From: an uncultured delta proteobacterium
GTDB lineage: Bacteria; Desulfobacterota; Desulfovibrionia; Desulfovibrionales; Desulfovibrionaceae
Length of the DNA stretch: 64,000 nucleotides
Direction: 5' to 3'
Assembly (NCBI GenBank): GCA_900079685.1
Contig: LT599018.1
Coordinates: forward strand, 1,055,272-1,119,271
Below, one piece after another: positions 43,494 through 51,872 of the stretch. Below the pieces are notes generated by a model. It made no database searches. It saw nothing but the letters and a program-made list of their open reading frames with translations, and was not told the DNA's origin. A program made the translations under genes and the position numbers. Numbering within the stretch: the stretch's first letter is position 1; each line of letters starts with the position of its first letter.

Positions 43494-44387
43494 ATGTCCT
43501 TCGCATTCATCGGATTTGGTGAAGTTTCCTACTGCATTTCAAAGGGATTCCGCAAGGATTTCGGGGAAACCGTCGCACTCACGGCCTACGACGTCATGCT
43601 GGGCAGCGGGAAACCGATTGAAAAAACCGTTCGCGAACGCGCGGCGGAGGTTCGCGTCACGCTGGCCGACTCCCTGAAAGAGGCCATCAAGGATGCGGAC
43701 ATCGTGTTCTGCGCCGTCCAGGGCGCGTATTCCCTTGAGGTGGGCAGATCCGCCCGCGATTTCGTCAAGGCCGGGGCCATTTACGTCGACCTGACCACCG
43801 CCAACCCCGCCCACAAGTTCGCCCTGGGCGAAGCCTTCGCGGAAAAGGGCATCGAGTTTGTCGACGCCGCCATGCTCGGCGCGCTGCCGGTTTCCCTGCA
43901 CAAGGTGCCCATGCTCGTTTCCGGCACAGGCGCGGCCAGAGCGGTCCCCCTCATGCGGGAACGCAATATGGACGTCACCCTAGTGCAGGGCCCCGCCGGG
44001 GAAGCTTCCAAAATCAAGCTGACCCGGAGCGTTTTCATGAAAGGGATGCAAGCGCTGCTCGTGGAGACTTTCCTCTTCGCCCGCAAGGCCGGTGTGGAGA
44101 ACATCGTCATGGATTCCATCACTGAATCCATGGACAAGGGCGGGTTCAAAACCATGGCGGAACGGATGATCTGCGCCGACCTCATCCACGCCGAGCGCCG
44201 CTCCCACGAAGTTTCCGACTCGATCCTGGTCATGCGGGACCTCGAGGTCGAGCCCATCATGGCAAGCGCCACCGTGCAGCGGCTGAAAGCTTCCGCCGCT
44301 CTCGGCTACCGCGAGGAACTGACGGGCAAAGCCCCGAAGACGCTCGCCGAGGCTTACGCCCTGTGGGAGAAAAAGAACTACGTATAG
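43494..44387 (+). CDS. NAD(P)-dependent dehydrogenase with DUF1932-type C-terminus
   Basis: 297 residues. A Rossmann N-terminus (FIGFGEVSYCISKGF) is followed by a DUF1932/6-phosphogluconate dehydrogenase-like helical domain (KLTRSVFMKGMQALLVETFLFARKAG). This two-domain plan is that of beta-hydroxyacid dehydrogenases. The ATG at 43494 follows AGGAG; an upstream ATG at 43407 lies in the AT-rich leader. It stands between the tct-amidohydrolase operon and an RpiR gene and may oxidise a hydroxy acid released in the same pathway. The substrate is unknown. Confidence 0.85.
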   Translation: MSFAFIGFGEVSYCISKGFRKDFGETVALTAYDVMLGSGKPIEKTVRERAAEVRVTLADSLKEAIKDADIVFCAVQGAYSLEVGRSARDFVKAGAIYVDLTTANPAHKFALGEAFAEKGIEFVDAAMLGALPVSLHKVPMLVSGTGAARAVPLMRERNMDVTLVQGPAGEASKIKLTRSVFMKGMQALLVETFLFARKAGVENIVMDSITESMDKGGFKTMAERMICADLIHAERRSHEVSDSILVMRDLEVEPIMASATVQRLKASAALGYREELTGKAPKTLAEAYALWEKKNYV

Positions 44388-44465
44388 CCCGCCGGGGCGT
44401 CTCGCCCCGCTCCGTGACAAGCTAAGAACAGCAACCCGTATTTGAATAAAACGGCCGCATGCCAC

Positions 44466-44496
44466 CCCCCGCCGGATGGCAGCCATCCGCCGGGGG
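44466..44496 (+). terminator. Palindrome between dehydrogenase and RpiR genes
   Basis: CCCCCGCCGGATGGC and its exact complement flank one base, giving a very stable stem of about 13 bp with a tight loop. It is probably a terminator or processing hairpin. The T-rich stretch is 25 bases further on. Confidence 0.6.
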
Positions 44497-44550
44497 CTGC
44501 CGTAACGGCACAGCCGATTATTCTTCTTTACGACCAAAAGGGCGCAAACG

Positions 44551-45417
44551 ATGCATCAGGGATTAGAAGACGCAATACGTCACGCCAAGTTGACAAAGCT
44601 GGAAAAGACGATTGCCGAGTACGTCCTGAGGAATATCGGCGAGGTTTCCTTCATGACCGTCGCGGAATTGGCGAAAGCCCTGGACGTCAGCGACACGAGC
44701 ATCATCCGGGCGACGCGGGCCATGGGGTACGCCGGGTTTTCCGATTTTCAGCGCAGTATCCAGCAGGAATTGCGCCAAAAAATGCAGGACCTGGACAATC
44801 CCATGTCTCCCAAAGGCAGGTTTCTCTCGAAAAGCGCCCGGCGGGATAAAGAAAACCTGACGGCGCAAGGGCTGTCCCTGGTCATGGGGCACCTGAATGC
44901 CGTCATGGAGAACAACAGCAGGGAAAAGCTCGAGAAAACCATCGATATCCTGGTCGGCAGCCGGCAGAAATTCATTTGCGGTTACAGGGGGAGCGCCGCG
45001 GTTCTCTACTTTTTCGGCCAGAAGCTCCGCCAGTTCCTGCCCATGGTGCATACGCTCATAACGGGCGACAGTGAAATGATCGAGCGGCTGGCGGACATAT
45101 CGTCCAAGGATTGCCTGTTCGTCTGTTCCTTTCCCCGGTATAACCATATGGTCATGCAGGCCTCGGACATGGCCCGCAGAGCCGGCGCGAAAGTGATCGC
45201 GCTGACGGACAAGGTAACCTCGCCCCTGGCCAGGAATACCGAGATCTCCCTGCTCGCGGGGGTGGATTTCCCCGGCTTCTGCAACTCCTACGTGGCCCCT
45301 CTCTTCATCTGCGACCTTTTACTCCTCCTCCTCAGCGAAAAGATCAACATGGAATCCAACGGCAAGGCCGACCTGATCGAAGAATACGTGCAGAAATTAA
45401 ACATCAACTACCTCTGA
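44551..45417 (+). CDS. MurR/RpiR-family transcriptional regulator
   Basis: 288 residues: N-terminal RpiR helix-turn-helix (about 1-77, LTKLEKTIAEYVLRN and VSDTSIIRATRAMGY) and a SIS sugar-isomerase-like effector domain (about 125-260). Such regulators respond to phosphosugars or related acids. It probably controls the neighbouring dehydrogenase or amidohydrolase genes, or the amino-sugar operon downstream. Which one cannot be told from sequence. A GC-rich hairpin follows the stop. Confidence 0.88.
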   Translation: MHQGLEDAIRHAKLTKLEKTIAEYVLRNIGEVSFMTVAELAKALDVSDTSIIRATRAMGYAGFSDFQRSIQQELRQKMQDLDNPMSPKGRFLSKSARRDKENLTAQGLSLVMGHLNAVMENNSREKLEKTIDILVGSRQKFICGYRGSAAVLYFFGQKLRQFLPMVHTLITGDSEMIERLADISSKDCLFVCSFPRYNHMVMQASDMARRAGAKVIALTDKVTSPLARNTEISLLAGVDFPGFCNSYVAPLFICDLLLLLLSEKINMESNGKADLIEEYVQKLNINYL

Positions 45418-45435
45418 TCTTCCCCAGCGCATACG

Positions 45436-45461
45436 CCGGGCCGGGGCGAAAGCCCGCCCGG
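45436..45461 (+). terminator. GNRA-capped hairpin after the RpiR gene
   Basis: CCGGGC...GGGC GAAA GCCC...GCCCGG forms a very stable stem with a GAAA tetraloop and one internal irregularity. It lacks a T tract. Confidence 0.5.
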
Positions 45462-45670
45462 ATACCCGGGAGACGCTCCTTCGCCGTCCCGCCACGGAGC
45501 CGCCCGCGCGCCGCAGCGAGACGCTTGCGCGAAAACCGCTTTCATAGAGCTTGAGTTTTAGGCAGAAATCCCTATTTTCAGGAAGGCGATACCGGCATGG
45601 TTATACGACTGACGGCGCATGGCCGTTTCTACTCTTGAAAACGCCTAACGACTCTCCCGGAGAAGAATGC

Positions 45671-46498
45671 ATGGACATCAGCAACGTTTACGCGGTCTAT
45701 TTCAGTGCAACCGGCACCACGCAAAAAATCGTGACGCATATCGCTTCCGCTCTCGGCAATGAGCTGGGCGCGAAAGTGGGAACACGCAACTTCACGCTCC
45801 CGGCGGGCAGAGCCGAACCCCTGGTTTTCGGCAAGGGCGATTGTATCGTGTTCGGCACCCCGGTCTACGCGGGACGGATTCCCAACGTTCTGCTCACCTA
45901 CCTGGAAACCATGGAAGGCAACGGCGCGCTGGCCGTTCCCGTCGCCCTGTTCGGGAACCGGAACTACGACGACGCCCTGATAGAACAGCGGGATCTTTTG
46001 GAGCGCAAGGGATTCCACACCGTGGGCGCCGCCGCCTTTGTGGGCGAGCATTCATTTTCCAAAATTCTCGCCGCGGGCAGGCCCGACAGCGAAGACATGG
46101 CCCTCGCCACGCGGTTCGCCGCCGACGTTGCCGCCAAAATCAAGGCCCTGCCCGAAGGGGAAGCCTTGCAGCCCGTGCCGGTCAAGGGCACGCCTTACCC
46201 GCATGCCGGGTATTACCGGCCGCGCGACGGGGAGGGGATCTTCATCGATATCCGTAAAGTCAAATCCCTGGTGAACGAGCGCTGTACGAACTGCAACATC
46301 TGCATCGGCCTGTGCCCTCTGGGGTCGATCAGCAAGGAAAACGTGCGCGAATACACCGGCATTTGCATCAAGTGCGGGGCCTGCATCAAAGGATGCCCCG
46401 AGAACGCGCGCTACTATACGGACGAAGGCTACCTGTTTCACCAGCATGATCTGGAAGCAAAATACACCCGCCGGGCCTTGCCCGAGTTGTTCGTATAA
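45671..46498 (+). CDS. EFR1-type flavodoxin/ferredoxin fusion
   Basis: 275 residues. A flavodoxin-like N-terminal domain (FSATGTTQKIV for FMN phosphate, GTPVYAGRIPNVLLTYL) is joined to a C-terminal ferredoxin domain with two CX2CX2CX3C motifs at C205-C215 and C232-C242, binding two [4Fe-4S] clusters. EFR1-type proteins move low-potential electrons in anaerobes. The ATG at 45671 has GGAGAAG upstream. It is a single gene with its own terminator, so its partner is not indicated. Confidence 0.9.
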   Translation: MDISNVYAVYFSATGTTQKIVTHIASALGNELGAKVGTRNFTLPAGRAEPLVFGKGDCIVFGTPVYAGRIPNVLLTYLETMEGNGALAVPVALFGNRNYDDALIEQRDLLERKGFHTVGAAAFVGEHSFSKILAAGRPDSEDMALATRFAADVAAKIKALPEGEALQPVPVKGTPYPHAGYYRPRDGEGIFIDIRKVKSLVNERCTNCNICIGLCPLGSISKENVREYTGICIKCGACIKGCPENARYYTDEGYLFHQHDLEAKYTRRALPELFV

Positions 46499-46525
46499 AT
46501 AATAACGCCGCCTTTCCGTTGACAA

Positions 46526-46571
46526 AAACCCGGTCCTCCGTACGCCGCCGCGCACGGAGGGCCGGGTTTTA
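46526..46571 (+). terminator. Intrinsic terminator
   Basis: A 16-bp stem (AAACCCGGTCCTCCGT with its complement, one wobble pair), 12-base loop and a TTTT tract. It ends the EFR1-type gene. Confidence 0.88.
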
Positions 46572-46652
46572 TCGGTTCGATCATTGACACGGGCACGGCG
46601 ACAAATTACCTTTGAAAACCCTATAAGGAGCCCCGCATCAGGAGTAAGACAT

Positions 46653-47918
46653 GTGGAACTAAGACCCGCGCTACGAGACAAAATTGAGGTTCTGACCGGC
46701 AAAGGCGTGACGTTTTGCAACCCCTACAGCGTTGATATCGGCGACGACGTCAATACCGGCCAGATTGCGGGCGACGGCGTGACGATATATCCGGGATGCC
46801 GGATCTACGGCGCCAAAACGGTTATTTCCGCCGGGGCGCAAATAGGCCGCGAAGGCCCCGTCACCATTGAAGACTGCCAGATCGGTCCCCGCGTCGAACT
46901 CAAGGGGGGGTATTTCAGTAAATCAGTCTTCCTCGCGCGGGCGAATCTCGGTTCCGGAGCGCAGGTCAGGGAAGCCTGCATCCTTGAAGAAGAAGCGGGC
47001 GGCGCGCACTGCGTCGGCCTCAAACAGACCATCCTCTTCCCCTTCGTCACCCTGGGCAGCCTTGTCAATTTTTGCGACTGCCTGATGGCCGGCGGCACCA
47101 GCCGGAAAAATCACAGCGAAGTCGGCAGTTCCTACATCCATTTCAATTTCACCCCGGATGGCGACAAAACCACGGCTTCCCTGCTGGGCGACGTGCCGCG
47201 CGGGGTGATGCTGAACCAGCCCCCGATCTTTCTTGGCGGCCAGGGCGGCATGGTCGGGCCGTTGCGGATGGGTTTCGGCAACGTGGTGGCCGCCGGGGGC
47301 GTCCTGCGCAAGGACGTTCTTGCCGACGGCCGGCTGGTTATCCCCCAGACGCCGCCCGCCAAAACGATCGAGTATGCGCCGAAGGCGTATCCCGGCCTTG
47401 CGCGCATCGTCCGCAACAACTTCTTCTACCTTGCCAACCTGACGGCGCTCGAACAGTGGTATATCCACGTCCGTCAAAGCTTTTTCCAGGAACAGGAGTT
47501 CGGCGGCCTTATCTTCCGGGGCGCTCTTGAAACGCTGGCGATGGCCACAAAGGAGCGGTGCAAACGGCTGGAAGACATGGGAAACAAGCTGGCTGCCCCT
47601 CCGGCCCGTTCCGGCGAGCCGGGACGGCGCGAAATGGCCGCGAACGCCGCCGGGATACGGGACCTTCTGGCCGGCTTCGCGAACGGCGCGGCCGGTCAAA
47701 CCGGCGAACGGCACAAAGACCTGTTTTTGGCGGGACTGCGCAAAAACCGCCAACAGGGCGCAGGCTATATCGAAACCATACAGAGCCTGCCGGAAGATAC
47801 CGTGCGGGAAGGAACATTGTGGCTTGAACGAATCGTCGCCGGGGCCTTCCGGCTTCTGGCGTCGCGGGTGCCCGCCCTGGAGTTGACCAATGACGCGGCC
47901 GTGGCCGCCAAAGAATAA
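46653..47918 (+). CDS. GlmU-like left-handed beta-helix protein
   Basis: 421 residues. The first 270 or so form a left-handed beta-helix with hexad repeats (VTIYPGCRIYGAKTVISAGAQIG style) and a signature block NFTPDGDKTTASLLGDVP then FLGGQGGMVGPLRMGFG, as in the acetyltransferase half of GlmU-type and UDP-GlcNAc pyrophosphorylase-related proteins. The C-terminal 150 residues are helical. There is no N-terminal nucleotidyltransferase domain. A GTG at 46653 has AGGAG at 8 bases; an upstream ATG at 46584 lies next to the previous terminator. It starts the amino-sugar operon with glmM. Confidence 0.78.
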   Translation: MELRPALRDKIEVLTGKGVTFCNPYSVDIGDDVNTGQIAGDGVTIYPGCRIYGAKTVISAGAQIGREGPVTIEDCQIGPRVELKGGYFSKSVFLARANLGSGAQVREACILEEEAGGAHCVGLKQTILFPFVTLGSLVNFCDCLMAGGTSRKNHSEVGSSYIHFNFTPDGDKTTASLLGDVPRGVMLNQPPIFLGGQGGMVGPLRMGFGNVVAAGGVLRKDVLADGRLVIPQTPPAKTIEYAPKAYPGLARIVRNNFFYLANLTALEQWYIHVRQSFFQEQEFGGLIFRGALETLAMATKERCKRLEDMGNKLAAPPARSGEPGRREMAANAAGIRDLLAGFANGAAGQTGERHKDLFLAGLRKNRQQGAGYIETIQSLPEDTVREGTLWLERIVAGAFRLLASRVPALELTNDAAVAAKE

Positions 47919-47928
47919 AGGATGCAGT

Positions 47929-49278
47929 ATGGGTAAATTATTCGGCACGGACGGAATACGGGGCGAAGCCAACCGCTATCCCATGGACAGCGCCACGGCC
48001 TTCGCCGTCGGCCAGGCGATCACCTACCTTTTCCGGAGGGACAAACGGCGCACGCGGGTCATTATCGGCAAGGACACGCGCATCTCCGGCTACATGCTGG
48101 AAAGCTCGCTGGAAGCGGGCATCACGTCAATGGGCGGCGATCCCTACCTGGTCGGCGTGTTGCCCACCCCGGGCATCGCCTTTGCCACGAACAGCATGCG
48201 CGCCGATGCCGGCATCGTCATTTCCGCCTCGCACAACCCTTTTCAGGATAACGGCATCAAAATCTTCGGCGAAGGCGGGTACAAACTTTCCGACGAGCAG
48301 GAACATACGCTCGAAGACCTGATAACCGGCGGCAAACTGCCGGAGATGGTCCCGGCCGTCGCGGCAATGGGCCGGGCCTACCGTCTGCACGACATGCCCG
48401 GCCGGTACACGGTGTTTTTGAAAAACACCTTCCCCCGCGACCTGTCGCTGGAAGGGGTGAAGATCGTTCTGGATACCGCCAACGGCGCGACGTACAAGGT
48501 CGCTCCCGAAGTATTCTGGGAACTCGGCGCCAAGGTCGAAACCATCCATAACGCCCCGGACGGCCTTAACATCAACGAAAACTGCGGCTCGCAGCATACG
48601 GCGGATCTCGCCGGCCGCGTGGTCGCGACAGGGGCCGCCGTCGGCCTGGCCTTCGACGGCGACGGGGACCGCCTGATCGCCGTGGATGAAAAGGGCCGCG
48701 AGATTTCCGGCGACCAGATCCTGCTCATTTGCGGCCTCATGCTGAAAGAACAGGGGCTGCTGAAAAACAACCTGCTGGTCAGCACCGTCATGAGCAACAT
48801 GGGGTTGCGCGTGGCCTGCAAAAAATACGGCTTCACACATCACGCCGCCAAGGTCGGCGACCGGTACGTGCTCGAGGATATGCAAAAACTCGGCGGCATT
48901 CTCGGCGGCGAAGATTCCGGGCATATGATCTTCCTCAACCACCACACCACCGGCGACGGCATCCTGACCGCGCTGCAATTGCTTTCGGCCATGGTCCGGT
49001 CCGGAAAGCCGCTGTCCGAGCTGGCGGCGCAGATGGACATCTATCCCCAGAAGCTCATCAACCTGGACGTGAAGAGCAAGCCCGATCTTGACACTGTGCC
49101 GGAAGTCGCCGAGGCCATCCGGCAGGTCGAAGCGGCGTTGCAGGGCGATGGCCGCGTGCTGGTCCGCTATTCGGGCACGCAGAACATGTGCCGCGTCATG
49201 GTCGAAGGGCCGAGCGTCGAACTGACCGACAAATATTGCGCCCAGATCGCCGATGTCATAAAAAAAGCGCTCGGGTGA
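47929..49278 (+). CDS. glmM: Phosphoglucosamine mutase
   Basis: 449 residues. It interconverts glucosamine-6-phosphate and glucosamine-1-phosphate. All four active loops are present: GTDGIRGE at the N-terminus, phospho-Ser about 101 in ISASHNPFQDNG, metal loop FDGDGDR and the phosphate-binding RYSGTQN near the C-terminus. AAGGA precedes the ATG, 10 bases after the GlmU-like gene. It links that gene and the NagB-like gene into one amino-sugar pathway. Whether it is the cell's only GlmM cannot be seen here. Confidence 0.93.
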   Translation: MGKLFGTDGIRGEANRYPMDSATAFAVGQAITYLFRRDKRRTRVIIGKDTRISGYMLESSLEAGITSMGGDPYLVGVLPTPGIAFATNSMRADAGIVISASHNPFQDNGIKIFGEGGYKLSDEQEHTLEDLITGGKLPEMVPAVAAMGRAYRLHDMPGRYTVFLKNTFPRDLSLEGVKIVLDTANGATYKVAPEVFWELGAKVETIHNAPDGLNINENCGSQHTADLAGRVVATGAAVGLAFDGDGDRLIAVDEKGREISGDQILLICGLMLKEQGLLKNNLLVSTVMSNMGLRVACKKYGFTHHAAKVGDRYVLEDMQKLGGILGGEDSGHMIFLNHHTTGDGILTALQLLSAMVRSGKPLSELAAQMDIYPQKLINLDVKSKPDLDTVPEVAEAIRQVEAALQGDGRVLVRYSGTQNMCRVMVEGPSVELTDKYCAQIADVIKKALG

Positions 49279-49323
49279 TACGGAATCCGCTCTCGACTCC
49301 ACTCTTTGCACAAAGGATACACC

Positions 49324-50313
49324 ATGCCGATCACGGTCTATGTCACGGACGATTTCGAACACATGAGCAGCGTCGGCGCGGATATCGTCAAGGCGCAGAT
49401 TGCCGGAACCCTCAAACAAAAAGGTGAAATGGTCCTGGGCCTGGCCACCGGCAATTCGCCGACCGGCCTTTACCGCCATCTGGCCCGGGCGGCCAATGCC
49501 GGGGAGGTGGACAGCCGCCGCATCCGCAGCTTCAACCTCGACGAGTATGTCGGCCTGCCGGGGGAGAACGCGCAGCAGCGCGTCCTGCACCGCGAAAGCT
49601 ACTGCACCTTCATGATCGAACATCTTTTCAGCCGCCTTGAACGTAAGTTCATCGAAACCAGCGTCCCCTACGGGACGCTGATCGACCAGGCGCAGCTGGC
49701 AAAAGAGCTCAAGGCCCACCCGGAAGACTGGCGCGGGGAAGGCGCGGACGCGGGCCGCTCCATCGTCATCAAAGCCGCGCCGGCTTCGCCGTATCTCGCC
49801 TGGATCCGCAAGGAGGTTCTCGACGGATACGCCAAAAAGATCAAACGGGCCGGGGGCATCGACCTGCAGATCATCGGCGTGGGCGGGCGCGGGCATGTGG
49901 CGTTCCACGAATCGGGGATTCCGTTCAAGAAAAGCACGGTGATGCTGGTCAAACTCGACGGCAACACCGTGGCCAACGCCGTGGCCGACGGCCACTTCGC
50001 CTCCAAAAAGGAAAGCCCCCGCTACGCGGTCAGCATGGGGGCCGAACTGGTCTACCAGGCCAAAACCGTGGTCCTTTTGGCCAACGGCGAGCGCAAGGTC
50101 GAATCGGTCGCGCGGTCCCTGCTCGAAGCCCCGACGCCGGAAGTGCCCATCTCCTACGGCCAGATTTACGCCGCGAACGGCGGCAACCTTTTCTACGTCG
50201 TGGACAGAGTCGCGGCGCGGGAGCTCCTTGGCGCCCGGTCCGCCCTGAAAAAGAAAGGCGTGACGATCCTGTCCCCCCAAACCGGACGCGCATTGCGGCA
50301 TGAACCAGCTTGA
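49324..50313 (+). CDS. NagB-like protein lacking one catalytic Asp
   Basis: 329 residues, against about 266 in Escherichia coli NagB, with an insertion near 105-160. The family core is clear: LGLATGNSPTGLYRHL, FNLDEYVGLP and GVGGRGHVAFHESG. In classical glucosamine-6-phosphate deaminase the last loop reads GVGNDGHIAFNEP, whose Asp is part of the catalytic set; here it is Arg while His and Glu remain. The enzyme may isomerise or deaminate a different sugar phosphate, or be non-enzymatic. It follows glmM by 45 bases and overlaps the next gene by 14 bases. Confidence 0.82.
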   Translation: MPITVYVTDDFEHMSSVGADIVKAQIAGTLKQKGEMVLGLATGNSPTGLYRHLARAANAGEVDSRRIRSFNLDEYVGLPGENAQQRVLHRESYCTFMIEHLFSRLERKFIETSVPYGTLIDQAQLAKELKAHPEDWRGEGADAGRSIVIKAAPASPYLAWIRKEVLDGYAKKIKRAGGIDLQIIGVGGRGHVAFHESGIPFKKSTVMLVKLDGNTVANAVADGHFASKKESPRYAVSMGAELVYQAKTVVLLANGERKVESVARSLLEAPTPEVPISYGQIYAANGGNLFYVVDRVAARELLGARSALKKKGVTILSPQTGRALRHEPA

Positions 50314-51214
50314 AGAACGCATAGCGGACCTTGTCCGCGAAAAAGGCCCCCTCACGGGGGCCGAGATACACCAGCACATCAAGGGCGACAGCCTGGCCGT
50401 ATGGCAAGCGTGCCGCACCTCGCGCGCGCTGGAAACACGAACCCTGGGGCGGCTCTATCTGCGGCTCGACGCGCAGGTGGAAGGCTACGCCCGCCTCTCG
50501 CCCTCCATCCTGAGGGAGTTTTTCACCTACTCGCTCGTCGGCCTGCCGGACGATCCGGAACCGCTGGAAGCGCGCAGGCGGGAAATAGCCGCGCGCATCG
50601 AGGCGATCAGCCGGGAGAAGCATGACCTGGCCCGCCGCTTTATCGAGGACATCCGCGAACGGTTCGGCAATGATTGGCCGGAAGAGAAACTCTGCGTCAT
50701 CCTCGCGGGGGACGTCGTCTACCGGATGGCGCACCGGGTCCCCCGGCCGGAGCGCAGCACGGGCAGGCTCGTGGACGGCTCCGACCTCGACCTGGTCGTC
50801 ATTCTGGCGGACGACGTGCCAGACAGCTTCGTCGAACGGCTCGACGACGCCATTTACAAAAGCAAGTACGTGGCGCTGGTCACCCCCTCGGTCAGGGAAG
50901 AGATCGACTACGTGGTGAAAAAAATGGCCCGGGTCGAGGAGCAACTCCAGTTCGACACCTTCAAGCGCATGGTCGCCTGCAAAATACTGCATGAAGGCGT
51001 GCTGCTGCACGGCAGCGGCGCCATGTTCGACGCCATCCAGGCCCGGCTCCGGGAGAAGGGAATCGCGCGGCGGCTGGAAGATCTGGAAACGCAGGCGCAC
51101 GAGTTCCGCAAAGCCGGGCAGGACTATCTGCTCCGGCACTGCCCCACGGGAAGAATGGAGAGCGACATCCGGAAGTTGTTCTACTCCGCCGAGGAATCCG
51201 AAGAGTTCGAATGA
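50300..51214 (+). CDS. Unrecognised wHTH plus nucleotidyltransferase-like protein
   Basis: 304 residues. The N-terminal 65 residues resemble a winged helix (LTGAEIHQHIKGDSLAVWQA). The middle has a charged helix and then VVYRMAHRV...GSDLDLVVILADD (about 155-175), similar to the G-S-x-x-D-x-D core of pol-beta-type nucleotidyltransferases. The C-terminal third is helical. No family is assigned. Its 14-base overlap with the NagB-like gene implies coupled expression and a role in the same process, perhaps regulation or nucleotidyl transfer to an amino sugar or RNA. It is convergent with the osmoprotectant transporter. Confidence 0.7.
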   Translation: MNQLEERIADLVREKGPLTGAEIHQHIKGDSLAVWQACRTSRALETRTLGRLYLRLDAQVEGYARLSPSILREFFTYSLVGLPDDPEPLEARRREIAARIEAISREKHDLARRFIEDIRERFGNDWPEEKLCVILAGDVVYRMAHRVPRPERSTGRLVDGSDLDLVVILADDVPDSFVERLDDAIYKSKYVALVTPSVREEIDYVVKKMARVEEQLQFDTFKRMVACKILHEGVLLHGSGAMFDAIQARLREKGIARRLEDLETQAHEFRKAGQDYLLRHCPTGRMESDIRKLFYSAEESEEFE

Positions 51215-51251
51215 ACCGGCGATGCCGCGGCGGCATCTGTTGCCGTCGCCG

Positions 51252-51872
51252 TCATACCGTTATTTTGCCCTCGATCCATTCAAGCAGCGCGTTCACGCCG
51301 ATTGCCAGACCGGCGGACAGAACGGCGCCGCAGACTATTTTATACGTGTTCACGGTTCGCAAGCCGTCAAACAAAATGTCTCCGAGGCCGCCCGCGTTGA
51401 TGGCGGCGGCTATGGTGGCGATGCCGATGGTCGAGACGGCGGCGAGGCGGATGCCTGCGAACAGCGCCCGCAGTGAAAGCGGCAGGCGGATTTTGTACAG
51501 CACCTGCATGGGGGTCATGCCCATGCCGGTCGCGGCCTCGATGATCGCCGGATCAACGCCCTGCAAACCGGCCAGAAAATTCCGCAGCAAAAGATACTGG
51601 TTATAGAAAACCAGAACGATGATCGCGGTCGGTTTGCCCAGCCCCGTGACCGGGATGAGCAGGGCGAACAGGGCCAGGCTGGGGATGGAGTACACCACGG
51701 AAAAAAGATTGGTCAGGATCGCGCCCCAGATTTTTGAACGCATCGCGGCCAGCGTCAGAAGCGCGGCAAGCGCAAGGGAAAGAAAAAGAACGACGGCCAC
51801 TATCCAGAGGTGCTCGCAAAAGGCGGCGCCGAGTTTCCCGTACTGGGTAAAAAGATAGTTACGCACCGGCAA
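51252..51872 (-). CDS. Osmoprotectant-type ABC permease, second copy
   Basis: 206 residues with about five membrane helices and the EAA-type loop EAATGMGMTPMQVLYKIRLPLS. It is of the OpuBB/YehW class that imports quaternary amines such as glycine betaine or choline. Its start overlaps the ATPase stop by 14 bases. Together with the permease encoded at 53585-54214 it forms a two-permease importer of the YehWXYZ type. It is the last gene of the operon. Confidence 0.88.
   Translation of the reverse strand: MPVRNYLFTQYGKLGAAFCEHLWIVAVVLFLSLALAALLTLAAMRSKIWGAILTNLFSVVYSIPSLALFALLIPVTGLGKPTAIIVLVFYNQYLLLRNFLAGLQGVDPAIIEAATGMGMTPMQVLYKIRLPLSLRALFAGIRLAAVSTIGIATIAAAINAGGLGDILFDGLRTVNTYKIVCGAVLSAGLAIGVNALLEWIEGKITV

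Noticed and set aside
48127-50418. 763-codon antisense frame across glmM and the NagB-like gene
   Set aside because: It spans two clear forward genes and matches no family; open only because of GC-rich third positions.
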